Source of the DNA: UBA4416 sp048498515
GTDB lineage: Bacteria > Bacteroidota > Bacteroidia > B-17B0 > Aurantibacillaceae
DNA length: 64,000 bases
Assembly: GCA_048498515.1 (NCBI GenBank)
Contig: JBEHXV010000003.1
Location: forward strand, 62,001 to 126,000
Direction: 5' to 3'
How positions within the stretch are numbered: the first letter of the stretch is position 1; the number at the start of each line of letters is the position of its first letter. The notes below the pieces were generated by a model that was not told the DNA's origin, made no database searches, and worked only from the letters and a program-made list of their open reading frames with translations. Positions 1 to 7,547 of this stretch are shown piece after piece. Position numbers and translations under genes: made by a program.

Positions 1-303
1 TTGACACATATTCTGAATTATCCAAATCCCTTTACTACAAAAACAAAATTCTTTATTGAACATAACCAATGCTGCACCAATTTAAAAGTACTGATCCAGG
101 TATATACCATTACGGGCAAAGTGGTAAAATCCATTAACGAAACCATCCTGAACGAAGGGTACCGGTTTGATGGCATAGAATGGGACGGCAAAGATGATTT
201 CGGTGACAAGCTTGCCCGTGGCGTTTATATTTACAGGGTTTCGGTGAGTGACGGACAAAAGAAAAAGGCCGATAAAATTGAGAAGCTGGTGATTTTGAAT
301 TAA
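1..303 (+). CDS. porU: C-terminal end of type IX secretion sortase PorU (partial)
   Basis: The reading frame is open at the left edge, so only the last 100 residues are present and the 5' end lies outside the window. The segment starts NYPNPF and continues with an FxxEHNQ stretch, a VYTITGKVVKSI strand, a WDGKDDFGDKLARGVYIY block and a terminal EKLVIL. This is the FlgD-like/T9SS-type C-terminal beta domain in the version I know from PorU, the outer-membrane cysteine protease (gingipain-like) that cleaves sorting signals of T9SS cargo at the cell surface. The catalytic part is not visible. An ordinary T9SS type A cargo is the alternative, but FEHNQ followed by GVYIYRV fits PorU better. The gene runs toward dpp3 on the other strand, and a bidirectional terminator separates them. 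Confidence 0.7.
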   Translation: MTHILNYPNPFTTKTKFFIEHNQCCTNLKVLIQVYTITGKVVKSINETILNEGYRFDGIEWDGKDDFGDKLARGVYIYRVSVSDGQKKKADKIEKLVILN

Positions 304-330
304 TATAGTACAGAAAAATCCCCAAGTAGT

Positions 331-413
331 GTCACTTCGTCACGACGCGTCGTGAGAGTCGAGTAGTATTCTGATACGATTATGTTTTGGTTCTCGACTT
401 CGCTCGAACTGAC
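331..413. repeat. Nested palindromic intergenic repeat
   Basis: The outer arms are gtcacttcg (331-339) and cgaactgac (405-413), complementary at 8 of 9 positions, plus agtcgag (357-363) opposite ctcgact (393-399). Nested inside the left arm is the 16-nt core TCACGACGCGTCGTGA at 340-355, which contains a perfect 14-nt palindrome. The outer element resembles the hairpin at 4195-4268. The inner core resembles those at 5812-5827 and 25723-25738. It lies between convergent genes. Confidence 0.7.
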
Positions 414-427
414 AAAGAGATAACAAT

Positions 428-460
428 AAAAAAAGGAGAATAAATCATTCTCCTTTTTTT
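428..460. terminator. Bidirectional intrinsic terminator
   Basis: A perfect 14-bp stem (428-441 with 447-460) has a 5-nt loop. The arms are A7-GGAGAAT and ATTCTCC-T7, so each strand ends in a T tract. It sits between the convergent porU end and dpp3 and can serve both. Confidence 0.9.
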
Positions 461-507
461 ATTTCCATTTATGGTAACTTCGGGAACCTCAGTCACCATG
501 AAATCAA

Positions 508-2601
508 TTAATTCTCTACCGGTAAAAAGCTGTATTTTTTTCCGTACTCCATCATTTGTTGTGTAAAGTTCATAGGGTATTCTACTTTCACATCAGTCAT
601 TTTTCCATCTTTCATTACAGGAGTTAGCTTAGGCTGAATAAAGCCCTGATAAGGCGCCATGGATAATTTTTTGTAACGTTCCAATACTTCCTTATGCAGT
701 TCAGGATCTACCTTCACGCCATAATTTTCAATCAGGTCTTTGCCTGCTTTATAATCGCCCTGTGATTTGACGCGTTGGATCTCTCTTAGCAATTCGCCGA
801 ATAGCTTGCGAAGTTTCAAATAATCATTAATCACGAAATAGGTTTTGCCGTTTTCCACTTTTTTCTCGATCACATTTTCCGCTTTCCCTTTTTCATAAGC
901 CCATTTAGCAACCATTTGGCGGTTACGCATATGCGCTTCTTCAATATTATCGCCTAATTTTAAACGCGACAACTGCACCATCAATCCTTTGGTGATGTAT
1001 TCATCATAAGACGCTTTTCCATAGTCAAGCGAAGGCATTACGCCAAGGTCAACCAGTTTTTGATCCATTAAATAATACAAAGCAACTAAATCGGCACGAC
1101 CTTCTTCCAGGGCAGATGCATAGTTTTTCAGAGTTTCGTGTGGCTGTCCTACACCGTCTTCAATTTGTCCGCTGGCATGCCCAATTACCTCGTGCATGTC
1201 TGTATGCAATTTATCGGCAAGGCCTGCATAAGCCAATACATTTTTTTTGATCGCGTCATTGTAATAAAATTCATTCACCACACTTCCGCCGGCAGCCTGG
1301 TCATAAGCTTCAACAATATTTCCAAGATTAACCGATTTGGAACCGTGTGCTTCCCTGATCCATTCATTGTTTGGCAAGTTAATGCCAATTGGCGTTGACG
1401 GAGATGAATCGCCACTTTCCATTACTGCGTTAATTACTTTAGCCGAAATACCGGTTACACTTTTCTTTTTGTGTTCAGGCATCAACGTCGAATTATCTTC
1501 GAACCATTGCGCATTGGCTCCAATGGTAGCAATGCGTTTTGAGGCTTCAAAATCCTTAATGGAAACAACCGATTCAAAAGATCCTTTTTTTCCCAAAGGG
1601 TCTTCGTATACTTCAATAAATCCGTTCACAACATCCACGGCGCTTTGGGTATCTTTTACCCAGGCAATGTTGTAGTCGTCAAAATCCTTTAAAGAGCCTG
1701 ATTTATAGAACACCACCAGTTTTTCCAAAGCGGTTTTTTGTTCCGCATTTTCTGCCACGGTAATCGCTTTTTCGAGCCAGTATACGATCTTTTCAATAGC
1801 CTGAGTGTACATTCCTCCTACTTTCCATACTTTCTCTACAATTACGCCATTCTCCTTTACCAATTTACTGTTTAGGCCAAGCATAACAGGGGTTTTAGAG
1901 TTTTTATCGGTCATTTTTTCATAAAATTCAATCGCTTCTTTCTGGTCAACGCCTTCATAAAAATTAACAGCCGAGTTTAAAACCAGGTCTTTGCTTGGAT
2001 CTAAATTCACCTTTTTAGCGGCAATCTTAGGATCAAAAACAATTGGCGTTAAGCGCGCAATAAATGCTTCCTTGGTTTCGCTTTTTTTCACCGGGAGAGC
2101 AGATACATCACAAGCACCGATCAGTTTTGCAAAATACGCTTCCGAAAATTCCGGCAATATTTTATCGCTGCTGTAATGGTGGTGAATACCATTACTGAAC
2201 CAAACCCTTTTGGCATACACTAAAAACTTTTTATACTCGGGCGCATTTACATCGCCTTTGTAGCCCGAAACAATGGCTTCAAGCGTTTTTCGGATTGTAA
2301 GGTTGTATTTATAGTTCTGGTCGTAACTGATGTCCCGTCCTGCCAAAGCCGCTTCCGACAAATAATACAGCAATTCTTTTTGTTGCAGCGATAATTGATC
2401 GAAGCCCGGAATTTCATAACGCAGTACTCTCAGGTCGGCGAATTGTTCGCTCACATACTGAAATTTGTCTTCTTTTTTATCAGTCATGGCTGTATTTTTT
2501 TTAGTGGTTTTAGCATCCTTATCCCCGTTGTTTGGGTTGGATTTGAATGAGGAGAATAGTATTCCCGCAGCAATTGGTAGTATCAGGTATTTTGAGTTCA
2601 T
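508..2601 (-). CDS. Dipeptidyl peptidase III, peptidase family M49
   Basis: This 697-residue zinc metallopeptidase would release dipeptides from the N-terminus of oligopeptides. The M49 signature HExxGH is HEVIGH at residues 470-475. The second signature is EEGRAD at 499-504, where the second Glu (E500) is expected to be the third zinc ligand; the better-known forms are HELLGH and EECRAE. The N-terminus has a short hydrophobic segment (residues about 4-19) after MNSK and then a low-complexity Lys/Asp/Thr linker, so the protein is probably exported to the periplasm, with no clear lipobox. Length fits the family. It is divergent from the secreted-protein gene at 2692 and convergent with porU. 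A candidate promoter lies just upstream. The family assignment is firm; localisation is inferred. Confidence 0.93.
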   Translation of the reverse strand: MNSKYLILPIAAGILFSSFKSNPNNGDKDAKTTKKNTAMTDKKEDKFQYVSEQFADLRVLRYEIPGFDQLSLQQKELLYYLSEAALAGRDISYDQNYKYNLTIRKTLEAIVSGYKGDVNAPEYKKFLVYAKRVWFSNGIHHHYSSDKILPEFSEAYFAKLIGACDVSALPVKKSETKEAFIARLTPIVFDPKIAAKKVNLDPSKDLVLNSAVNFYEGVDQKEAIEFYEKMTDKNSKTPVMLGLNSKLVKENGVIVEKVWKVGGMYTQAIEKIVYWLEKAITVAENAEQKTALEKLVVFYKSGSLKDFDDYNIAWVKDTQSAVDVVNGFIEVYEDPLGKKGSFESVVSIKDFEASKRIATIGANAQWFEDNSTLMPEHKKKSVTGISAKVINAVMESGDSSPSTPIGINLPNNEWIREAHGSKSVNLGNIVEAYDQAAGGSVVNEFYYNDAIKKNVLAYAGLADKLHTDMHEVIGHASGQIEDGVGQPHETLKNYASALEEGRADLVALYYLMDQKLVDLGVMPSLDYGKASYDEYITKGLMVQLSRLKLGDNIEEAHMRNRQMVAKWAYEKGKAENVIEKKVENGKTYFVINDYLKLRKLFGELLREIQRVKSQGDYKAGKDLIENYGVKVDPELHKEVLERYKKLSMAPYQGFIQPKLTPVMKDGKMTDVKVEYPMNFTQQMMEYGKKYSFLPVEN

Positions 2602-2618
2602 GGTAAAATTTTAGTACA

Positions 2619-2649
2619 CAAGGTTAACATTTTAAACAGTGTTTTGCAA
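2619..2649 (-). promoter_or_regulatory. Candidate Bacteroidota promoter for dpp3
   Basis: On the minus strand, TTG (2647-2649) is followed after 20 nt by TAACCTTG (2619-2626), one mismatch from the TAnnTTTG -7 consensus. It ends 17 nt before the dpp3 ATG. Confidence 0.4.
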
Positions 2650-2677
2650 GGCTTTTTTCACATTGTATTTTATTGGC

Positions 2678-2685
2678 TATATTTG
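2678..2685 (+). promoter_or_regulatory. Candidate -7 box for the 2692 gene
   Basis: TATATTTG matches TAnnTTTG exactly. It ends 6 nt before the ATG at 2692, so a transcript starting at the usual distance would be leaderless or nearly so. I found no convincing -33 TTG at the usual spacing. Confidence 0.4.
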
Positions 2686-2691
2686 TGAGTA

Positions 2692-4185
2692 ATGGGTAAA
2701 AAAGGCCATATTTTATACATTTTTCTCCTGTTTTTTGGTATTGCTAAAAGCCAGACCCTTCGAAAAAACCTGGTATCGGCCAATTGCCTTCCATTTCACG
2801 ACAAGGTATATGTTTTTGGGCTGCAGGAAAGTAAATCGTCGCTCAGGTTCAAGTGTTTTTCCTATAATTACAAACTGGAGTTAAAAGACAGCGCCGAATA
2901 CGATCTGGGTAAACATTCCATTCCCGATTTCCTGGAAATAAGTTCCGATACATTGCACAATGTCTTGAACTTTTATTTTCAGCTAGCCAATCAAAAAAAC
3001 ACCGTTACACTTTTGAGGCTGAACGACACCTTAGGAAAGGTTTGTGCCGTTGAGAATTATGATGCCAACCACATTAATTCGCTCACCGCCTTCGATGATG
3101 AAAAATACATTTATAAGGAAGACCTTTATACCATTCGTACCAATACGGACTCTGCCGGAAAGCAGTTCTTCTTATCCAGGTACAATTTAAAGAGTATGCT
3201 GCAGCCTTTTGAGTACGATTTTAAATGGCAATTTGCCTTTGAAAGGAAATACATTCACCGGGCCACTGTCCTGTACGCCGATTCGAATTATGTGATGGTT
3301 TACGCGCATGTATCCGACGGGCCTAAAAAAGGACAATGGATTTTGAGAATAAATGCGGCAAACGGAACCCTGGTTAAAGGAACAAAACTGAGCATCAAAG
3401 GCGATCCCCGCTATTTTTTGGTATCGAACAGCGTTTACAGTAAAAAAACAAACAGCATCGATTTAATAGGAAGTGTGTACAATGCCGAATCATTTGATCT
3501 TAACACAAAAGCGTTCAACTTTGTGAACCTCTCCAAAAATCACAAGCTGTTTTTAATAACGTTAGACAGTGCCGGTGAGGTGGTTGCACGGGTGGAAAAA
3601 TTATTCGCGTTACCCATCCAGATCAATAAGGGAAGCTTTGTTACGTCTTATCATGTAAAGATCAGGGAGTTTAAAAAAATAAACCAAAACAGCTTTGATG
3701 TGTGGGCCGATCTGTATGAATTGTACGATCCAAATACCTTAAATTATTACAGCTCCTGGCATATCGATATTATTCCTGATGATGTGGACTATGCCATTAC
3801 ACCATCAAAATTCTTTATTGCAACCAAAGCTATTCCCAATTTTTCGAGCTTTGCCAAAGGCGACCTCTATGGCAAATTTCACCTGGATGATATTGGCGAT
3901 TACGATAAGTTTAAGTACAAAGCCTTGCTAAACCCTGTGGTTATAAGAACAGCCATTGACGAAGCAGGAAATTCTTCTTTCTTACTTAAAAAAACAAACA
4001 TCAGTAACGCCACCAAAGCCTACAACTATGTGTTTATGGGCAAAAAGGGACTTGAAAATAAAGTAATCCTGAGATCGGAACAGGGACAAAACGTAAATCT
4101 ATTTTTTATTGACAAACAGCATTACATTAGTTTTATGACTAATATTTCCAACTCCGATTTTGAGTTGAAGTTGAATGCGTTGTAG
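2692..4185 (+). CDS. Secreted protein of unknown function
   Basis: I do not recognise this 497-residue protein. It begins with a basic MGKKGH stretch and a hydrophobic core (residues about 7-19) ending in AKSQ, a typical signal peptide, so it should be exported. The rest is soluble and rich in aromatic and beta-prone segments (for example YVMVYAHVSDG and FDVWADLYELYD), with no membrane helix, no T9SS C-terminal domain and no catalytic motif that I can name. The strand-turn pattern could be a beta-propeller-like fold, but that is only an impression. It stands alone between the divergent dpp3 and convergent oxyR. The ATG at 2692 places the signal peptide correctly. Confidence 0.75.
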   Translation: MGKKGHILYIFLLFFGIAKSQTLRKNLVSANCLPFHDKVYVFGLQESKSSLRFKCFSYNYKLELKDSAEYDLGKHSIPDFLEISSDTLHNVLNFYFQLANQKNTVTLLRLNDTLGKVCAVENYDANHINSLTAFDDEKYIYKEDLYTIRTNTDSAGKQFFLSRYNLKSMLQPFEYDFKWQFAFERKYIHRATVLYADSNYVMVYAHVSDGPKKGQWILRINAANGTLVKGTKLSIKGDPRYFLVSNSVYSKKTNSIDLIGSVYNAESFDLNTKAFNFVNLSKNHKLFLITLDSAGEVVARVEKLFALPIQINKGSFVTSYHVKIREFKKINQNSFDVWADLYELYDPNTLNYYSSWHIDIIPDDVDYAITPSKFFIATKAIPNFSSFAKGDLYGKFHLDDIGDYDKFKYKALLNPVVIRTAIDEAGNSSFLLKKTNISNATKAYNYVFMGKKGLENKVILRSEQGQNVNLFFIDKQHYISFMTNISNSDFELKLNAL

Positions 4186-4194
4186 CTAAACCCA

Positions 4195-4268
4195 TGTCAC
4201 TTCGAGCGGAGTCGAGAAGTGTCCCAAAATCACATTGTCCCTGGTTCTCGACTCCGCTCAATGTGACA
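4195..4268. repeat. Long inverted repeat between convergent genes
   Basis: The 23-nt arms at 4195-4217 and 4246-4268 pair at 21 of 23 positions around a 28-nt spacer. Each arm contains the GAGCGGAGTCGAGA / TCTCGACTCCGCTC core. There is no T tract, so it is not a standard terminator, but as RNA it would fold strongly on both strands. The same outer design recurs in degenerate form at 331-413. Confidence 0.8.
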
Positions 4269-4292
4269 TAATAAGCATACTACATTTTAACG

Positions 4293-5228
4293 TTACATCT
4301 CAATAACATTTACCTGCTTGTTGCTTTTCATGTTTTCAGGTATTACAGATAAAATACAATCACGCAGGCAGCTAATCAGTTTTTCCTTAATAAATTCCCG
4401 GTGAGTAATCAATCCAATTTCCCTTACCGGGACCGGTGTTTTAAAGGAACGGACACGTTGCTGCTGCAATTTGGTTAAATGCTGTGTTGCCAGTTCAGGA
4501 ATAATGGTCATCCCGAAATTTGTATCTACCATGTTTTTCAGGGTTTCTATGCTTCCGGCATTGTAATGAAAAGCTTCTTCCTGCTCTTTTTGTTTTTTAA
4601 GAGAACAAAAATTAAGGATCTGTGCGCGCATGCAATGGCCTTCTTCCAGCAACCACAGGCGGTTCACATCAATATCCTTTGGTAACACAAATTTCTTGTC
4701 AAAACCCTTTTCTTTTGCATTAACGTATAAAAAATATTTTTCGTAAAAAAGCGCTTGTTCATTTAACGACGGATCGTGAAGCGGGGTTGATAAAATACCG
4801 GCGTCAATATCGCCCGATCGTAATTTTTTTGTAATGGCATCTGTTGTCATTTCATTGATGACCAGTTTTACCAAAGGGTATGTTTGCAGGAATTTTTTCA
4901 GGAACAATGGCAAAAGGTAAGGCGCTAACGTAGGTATGATCCCTATCTTCAGTTCTCCGCTAATAATTCCTTTTTCATCCTGTATCAGTTCTTTTATCTT
5001 TTTGGCTTCTGCAATGGTTTTCCGGGCCTGCTGTATGATGTGAAGCCCAATTTCTGTTGTTTTTACCGGTTGTTTACTGCGATCGAAAATTTTGACTTCC
5101 AGCTCCTCCTCCAATTTTTTTATCATCATGCTAAGGGTTGCCTGGGTTACAAAACAAGCTTCCGCAGCTTTTACAAAGTTCTTGAGCCTATCAACAGCTA
5201 CAATGTATTCCAGTTGTTGTAAATTCAT
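4293..5228 (-). CDS. oxyR: Peroxide-sensing LysR-family activator OxyR
   Basis: This 311-residue LysR-type regulator has an N-terminal winged helix-turn-helix (residues about 1-60, MNLQQLEYIVAVD... FVTQATLSMMIKKLE) and a substrate-binding-like effector domain (about 90-300). The redox motif GHCMRAQILNFC places cysteines at exactly C199 and C208, the positions and spacing of the disulfide pair in E. coli OxyR. A peroxide-triggered C199-C208 disulfide is therefore the expected switch. The gene is divergent from dps, and the shared intergenic region holds two LysR-type dyads, one overlapping its own promoter, which predicts autoregulation. The dps-ahpC-ahpD-osmC genes opposite are the likely regulon. 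The ATG at 5228 matches the family's usual start. Confidence 0.95.
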   Translation of the reverse strand: MNLQQLEYIVAVDRLKNFVKAAEACFVTQATLSMMIKKLEEELEVKIFDRSKQPVKTTEIGLHIIQQARKTIAEAKKIKELIQDEKGIISGELKIGIIPTLAPYLLPLFLKKFLQTYPLVKLVINEMTTDAITKKLRSGDIDAGILSTPLHDPSLNEQALFYEKYFLYVNAKEKGFDKKFVLPKDIDVNRLWLLEEGHCMRAQILNFCSLKKQKEQEEAFHYNAGSIETLKNMVDTNFGMTIIPELATQHLTKLQQQRVRSFKTPVPVREIGLITHREFIKEKLISCLRDCILSVIPENMKSNKQVNVIEM

Positions 5229-5231
5229 TAT

Positions 5232-5248
5232 TATAGATTTTGTCTATA
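5232..5248. promoter_or_regulatory. OxyR-type operator dyad (ATAG-N7-CTAT)
   Basis: TATAGA (5232-5237), 5 nt, TCTATA (5243-5248) is a perfect dyad that contains ATAG-N7-CTAT, the classic OxyR half-operator and a T-N11-A LysR box. It lies 3 nt upstream of the oxyR start codon and just downstream of the oxyR -7 box. Its centre (5240) is about 65 bp upstream of the expected dps transcription start. Confidence 0.7.
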
Positions 5249-5256
5249 CAAATATA
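5249..5256 (-). promoter_or_regulatory. -7 box of oxyR
   Basis: The minus strand reads TATATTTG (plus strand caaatata), an exact TAnnTTTG match 20 nt upstream of the oxyR ATG. It abuts the OxyR dyad, so binding there should affect its own transcription. Confidence 0.5.
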
Positions 5257-5261
5257 AAAAA

Positions 5262-5278
5262 TATCAGTTTGATTGATA
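5262..5278. promoter_or_regulatory. Second LysR-type dyad in the oxyR-dps region
   Basis: TATCA-N7-TGATA at 5262-5278 has the same geometry as the first dyad (5232-5248). The two centres are 30 bp apart. It overlaps the -33 TTTG of the dps promoter and could be the activation half-site. Confidence 0.45.
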
Positions 5279-5299
5279 CTTTAAAATAGCTCAATTTTG
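5268..5299 (+). promoter_or_regulatory. Candidate promoter of dps operon
   Basis: TTTG (5268-5271) is followed after 20 nt by CAATTTTG (5292-5299), one mismatch from TAnnTTTG. The expected start of transcription is near 5305, about 20 nt before the dps ATG at 5327. Confidence 0.45.
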
Positions 5300-5326
5300 T
5301 ACCGTAAAACCAAAAACTTAGAAATC

Positions 5327-5797
5327 ATGACGAATAAAATAGGATTAAATAACGATGATTGCATTGAACTCTCTTCTCAATTAAACAGCCTCTTGTCCAA
5401 TTACCAGGTCTTATACATGAATGTAAGGGGATTTCACTGGAACATTAAGGGTAGCAATTTTTTCGAGCTCCATGTAAAATTTGAAGAGATCTACAACAAC
5501 CTGCAATTAAAAATAGATGAGATCGCCGAACGGATCCTGACATTGGGTTCTACACCAGTGCATAGCTATAGTGACTATTTAACGCATTCTGATGTAAAAG
5601 AAAGTACAAACATAAGCGACGGTAAGCAAGCCATGGCGGAAGTAATGAATTCTTATGAGGTCATCATTGCACGGCAACGTGCTGTTTTAGCCAAATCGGC
5701 TGAAGCTAACGATGAAGGCACCAACGCCTTAATGAGCGACTACATCCGGGAGCAGGAAAAACAGATGTGGATGTATAGTGCTTATTTAAATAAATAA
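5327..5797 (+). CDS. dps: DNA-protecting ferritin-like protein Dps
   Basis: The 156-residue Dps would form a dodecamer that oxidises Fe(II) with peroxide, stores iron and shields DNA. All ferroxidase ligands are visible in the family spacing: H37 (in GFHWNIKG), H49, E53, D64 and E68, matching E. coli H51/H63/D67/D78/E82. I chose the ATG at 5327. An upstream TTG at 5297 lies inside the promoter -7 box and would add ten non-conserved residues. The gene opens a peroxide-defence run of dps, ahpC, ahpD and osmC, and is divergent from oxyR, the likely activator. A palindromic repeat separates it from ahpC. Confidence 0.95.
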   Translation: MTNKIGLNNDDCIELSSQLNSLLSNYQVLYMNVRGFHWNIKGSNFFELHVKFEEIYNNLQLKIDEIAERILTLGSTPVHSYSDYLTHSDVKESTNISDGKQAMAEVMNSYEVIIARQRAVLAKSAEANDEGTNALMSDYIREQEKQMWMYSAYLNK

Positions 5798-5804
5798 TGT
5801 TCTA

Positions 5805-5834
5805 CATGCCGTCACGAAACGTGGTGACAGCATG
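5805..5834. repeat. Short palindromic repeat between dps and ahpC
   Basis: The arms catgccgtcac (5805-5815) and gtgacagcatg (5824-5834) pair at 10 of 11 positions. The core TCACGAAACGTGGTGA (5812-5827) belongs with 340-355 and 25723-25738. There is no T tract, so read-through into ahpC is expected. Confidence 0.7.
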
Positions 5835-5876
5835 ACGAAAAATCAAAAACTAAAATCAAAAAAACAACTAAACAAT

Positions 5877-6434
5877 ATGGAAACAACAAAAGTTATCTCA
5901 GTGGGATCGCAATTCCCTCAATTTAAAAAACAAGCCGTAGTATCAACCGAAAAAGGAAAAGAGTTTGAGGACATCAGCAACGACATTCACCTTGCAAAAG
6001 GAAAATGGATGGTGCAGTTCTGGTGGCCCAAGGATTTTACCTTTGTTTGCCCTACTGAAATTGCCGAATTCAATAAGTATAACCAGGATTTTGCCGACAG
6101 GGACACTGTGCTGGTAGGCGCCTCAACCGACAGCGAATTTGTACACCTGGCCTGGCGTAAAAATCATGATGATCTTAAGAACTTAAAATTTCCAATGCTG
6201 GCCGATACCTCCAAATCCCTGGCCGAAGAGCTGGGAATACTGGATACCAACGAAAAAATTGCTTACAGGGCTACTTACATTGTTGACCCCCAGGGAATAG
6301 TACGCTGGGTAAGCGTTTATGACCTGAGTGTAGGAAGAAATGTGAATGAGGTCATCAGGGTTTTAGATGCTTTGCAAACCGATGAATTGTGCCCATGCAA
6401 CTGGCAAAAAGGAGAAGAAACAATTAACGCTTAA
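5877..6434 (+). CDS. ahpC: AhpC-type peroxiredoxin
   Basis: A 185-residue 2-Cys peroxiredoxin that reduces hydrogen peroxide and organic hydroperoxides. The peroxidatic cysteine is C58 in FVCPTE. The C-terminal DELCPCNWQKGE carries two further cysteines (C172, C174). This three-cysteine layout is what I know from mycobacterial AhpC, which is recycled by AhpD; the next gene is an AhpD-like protein, so the pair fits. I start at ATG 5877. An in-frame ATG at 5832 falls inside the palindromic repeat and adds a Lys/Gln-rich stretch with no counterpart in the family. No terminator or clear promoter separates it from dps, so co-transcription is likely. Confidence 0.93.
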   Translation: METTKVISVGSQFPQFKKQAVVSTEKGKEFEDISNDIHLAKGKWMVQFWWPKDFTFVCPTEIAEFNKYNQDFADRDTVLVGASTDSEFVHLAWRKNHDDLKNLKFPMLADTSKSLAEELGILDTNEKIAYRATYIVDPQGIVRWVSVYDLSVGRNVNEVIRVLDALQTDELCPCNWQKGEETINA

Positions 6435-6444
6435 AAAAACAATC

Positions 6445-7029
6445 ATGGAAAATACAATCATAAACGAAACCTTGTTGGGATTGATGGATGCCATTAACTA
6501 CAAGGGCGCTACGCCTCCTGCCCTTGAAAACATGGCTACACTTGACAGCAAGTATTTAAAAGACCTGAAAATAAATACAGGCAATGCTTTAAAGTATGGC
6601 ACTTTAAGTCCGAAAGAAAGCGTCTTGTTAGCACTGAGTGTAGCCATTAACGAAAAATCAAAAGCTTTGGAGCAGGCTTTTATGGCCAAAGCAAAAGAGG
6701 CGGGCGCCACCGATGAGGAACTATCCGAAACCTACGCCTGTGTATCCTTGCTAAACGTCAATAACGTGTTTTACCGGTTCAGGCATTTCACCAAAAAAGA
6801 ATTTTATACCAGCACTCCCGCCGGTATTAAAATGGGCATTATGGCCAACCCGGTGTTGGGGAAAGAATTCTTCGAATTGATGAGTTTAGGGGTTTCGGCC
6901 TTAAATGGTTGCGAATTATGTGTCACTTCTCATGAAGAGTCACTTGTGAAACTGGGTTGTGAGCCACAGCGAATTTATGACGCCATACGATTAGTATCAA
7001 TTATTAAGGGATTAGGTATATTTTTTTGA
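6445..7029 (+). CDS. ahpD: AhpD-like alkylhydroperoxidase / AhpC reductant
   Basis: This 194-residue carboxymuconolactone-decarboxylase/AhpD-family protein has the redox motif C156-E-L-C159-V-T-S-H163, the CxxCxxxH arrangement that gives AhpD its peroxidase and AhpC-reducing activity. The fold is expected to be all-helical. The protein starts at ATG 6445, 10 nt after the ahpC stop. A longer frame from 6367 overlaps ahpC and is not credible. By analogy with mycobacteria it should reduce AhpC directly; the electron donor is not visible here, and no ahpF/thioredoxin-reductase gene is adjacent. Co-directional with osmC 29 nt downstream. Confidence 0.88.
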   Translation: MENTIINETLLGLMDAINYKGATPPALENMATLDSKYLKDLKINTGNALKYGTLSPKESVLLALSVAINEKSKALEQAFMAKAKEAGATDEELSETYACVSLLNVNNVFYRFRHFTKKEFYTSTPAGIKMGIMANPVLGKEFFELMSLGVSALNGCELCVTSHEESLVKLGCEPQRIYDAIRLVSIIKGLGIFF

Positions 7030-7058
7030 GTAAATTAGTATTAACCAAATAAAAAATT

Positions 7059-7475
7059 ATGAAAAGAACAGCTAACGCCGAATGGCAAGGAACCCTTAAA
7101 GAAGGGAAAGGAATGCTAACCACACAAAGTGGCGTGCTCGAAAATACCAATTATAGCTTTAAAACCCGTTTTGAAGATGCAGAAAAAGGCACTAATCCCG
7201 AAGAACTGTTGGCAGCGGCTCATGCCGGTTGTTTTACCATGGCGGTTGGGGCTGCACTCACCCAAAAAGGTTTAAACCCAAAGTCGTTGCATACCAATGC
7301 CGCGGTAAGCATGGAAGGCTTAAAAATTACAGGAGTTCACCTGGCCATTACGGGTAGCGTGGATGGTGTAAGTGCCGAAGAATTTGAAGCTATTACAAAG
7401 GACGCCGAAAAAAACTGCCTGATCTCAAAAGTACTCAGCATTCCCATCACTTCGGAAGCAAAGTTAACAGCCTAA
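7059..7475 (+). CDS. osmC: OsmC-family organic hydroperoxide reductase
   Basis: The 138-residue protein matches OsmC/Ohr thiol peroxidases. The first catalytic cysteine is C58 in AAAHAGCFTMAV and the second is C120 in EKNCLISKVL; the sequence around the first (NPEELLAAAHAGCF) is diagnostic of OsmC. OsmC proteins detoxify organic hydroperoxides as dimers. It is the last gene of the dps-ahpC-ahpD-osmC group and is followed by a strong terminator, which supports one transcription unit under OxyR. Confidence 0.93.
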   Translation: MKRTANAEWQGTLKEGKGMLTTQSGVLENTNYSFKTRFEDAEKGTNPEELLAAAHAGCFTMAVGAALTQKGLNPKSLHTNAAVSMEGLKITGVHLAITGSVDGVSAEEFEAITKDAEKNCLISKVLSIPITSEAKLTA

Positions 7476-7495
7476 AATCAATTACTGTAAAAACG

Positions 7496-7531
7496 AAAAA
7501 GCCCGTCGCAATTGATTGCGACGGGCTTTTT
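7496..7531. terminator. Strong bidirectional intrinsic terminator
   Basis: A perfect 12-bp GC-rich stem, GCCCGTCGCAAT (7501-7512) with ATTGCGACGGGC (7515-7526), has A5 before and T5 after. It ends the osmC unit and the convergent lipoprotein gene. Confidence 0.93.
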
Positions 7532-7547
7532 AAGTATGAAGAAGAAA

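Noticed and set aside
331..413. CRISPR-like repeats or a prophage att site from the repeated palindromes
   Set aside because: No regularly spaced array, no cas gene, no integrase; the copies are single and far apart.
3070..3475. Antisense open frames such as those within 33071-33475 and 53263-53928 as real genes
   Set aside because: They lie fully within strongly supported genes on the other strand (purF and the adenylation enzyme) and show no motif.
5832..5876. Upstream start for ahpC giving 15 extra residues
   Set aside because: The ATG lies inside a palindromic repeat and the extra residues are Lys/Gln-rich without family counterpart.
6367..6444. Longer AhpD frame starting inside ahpC
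   Set aside because: It would overlap ahpC by 68 nt; ATG 6445 gives the normal family start and a 10-nt spacing.
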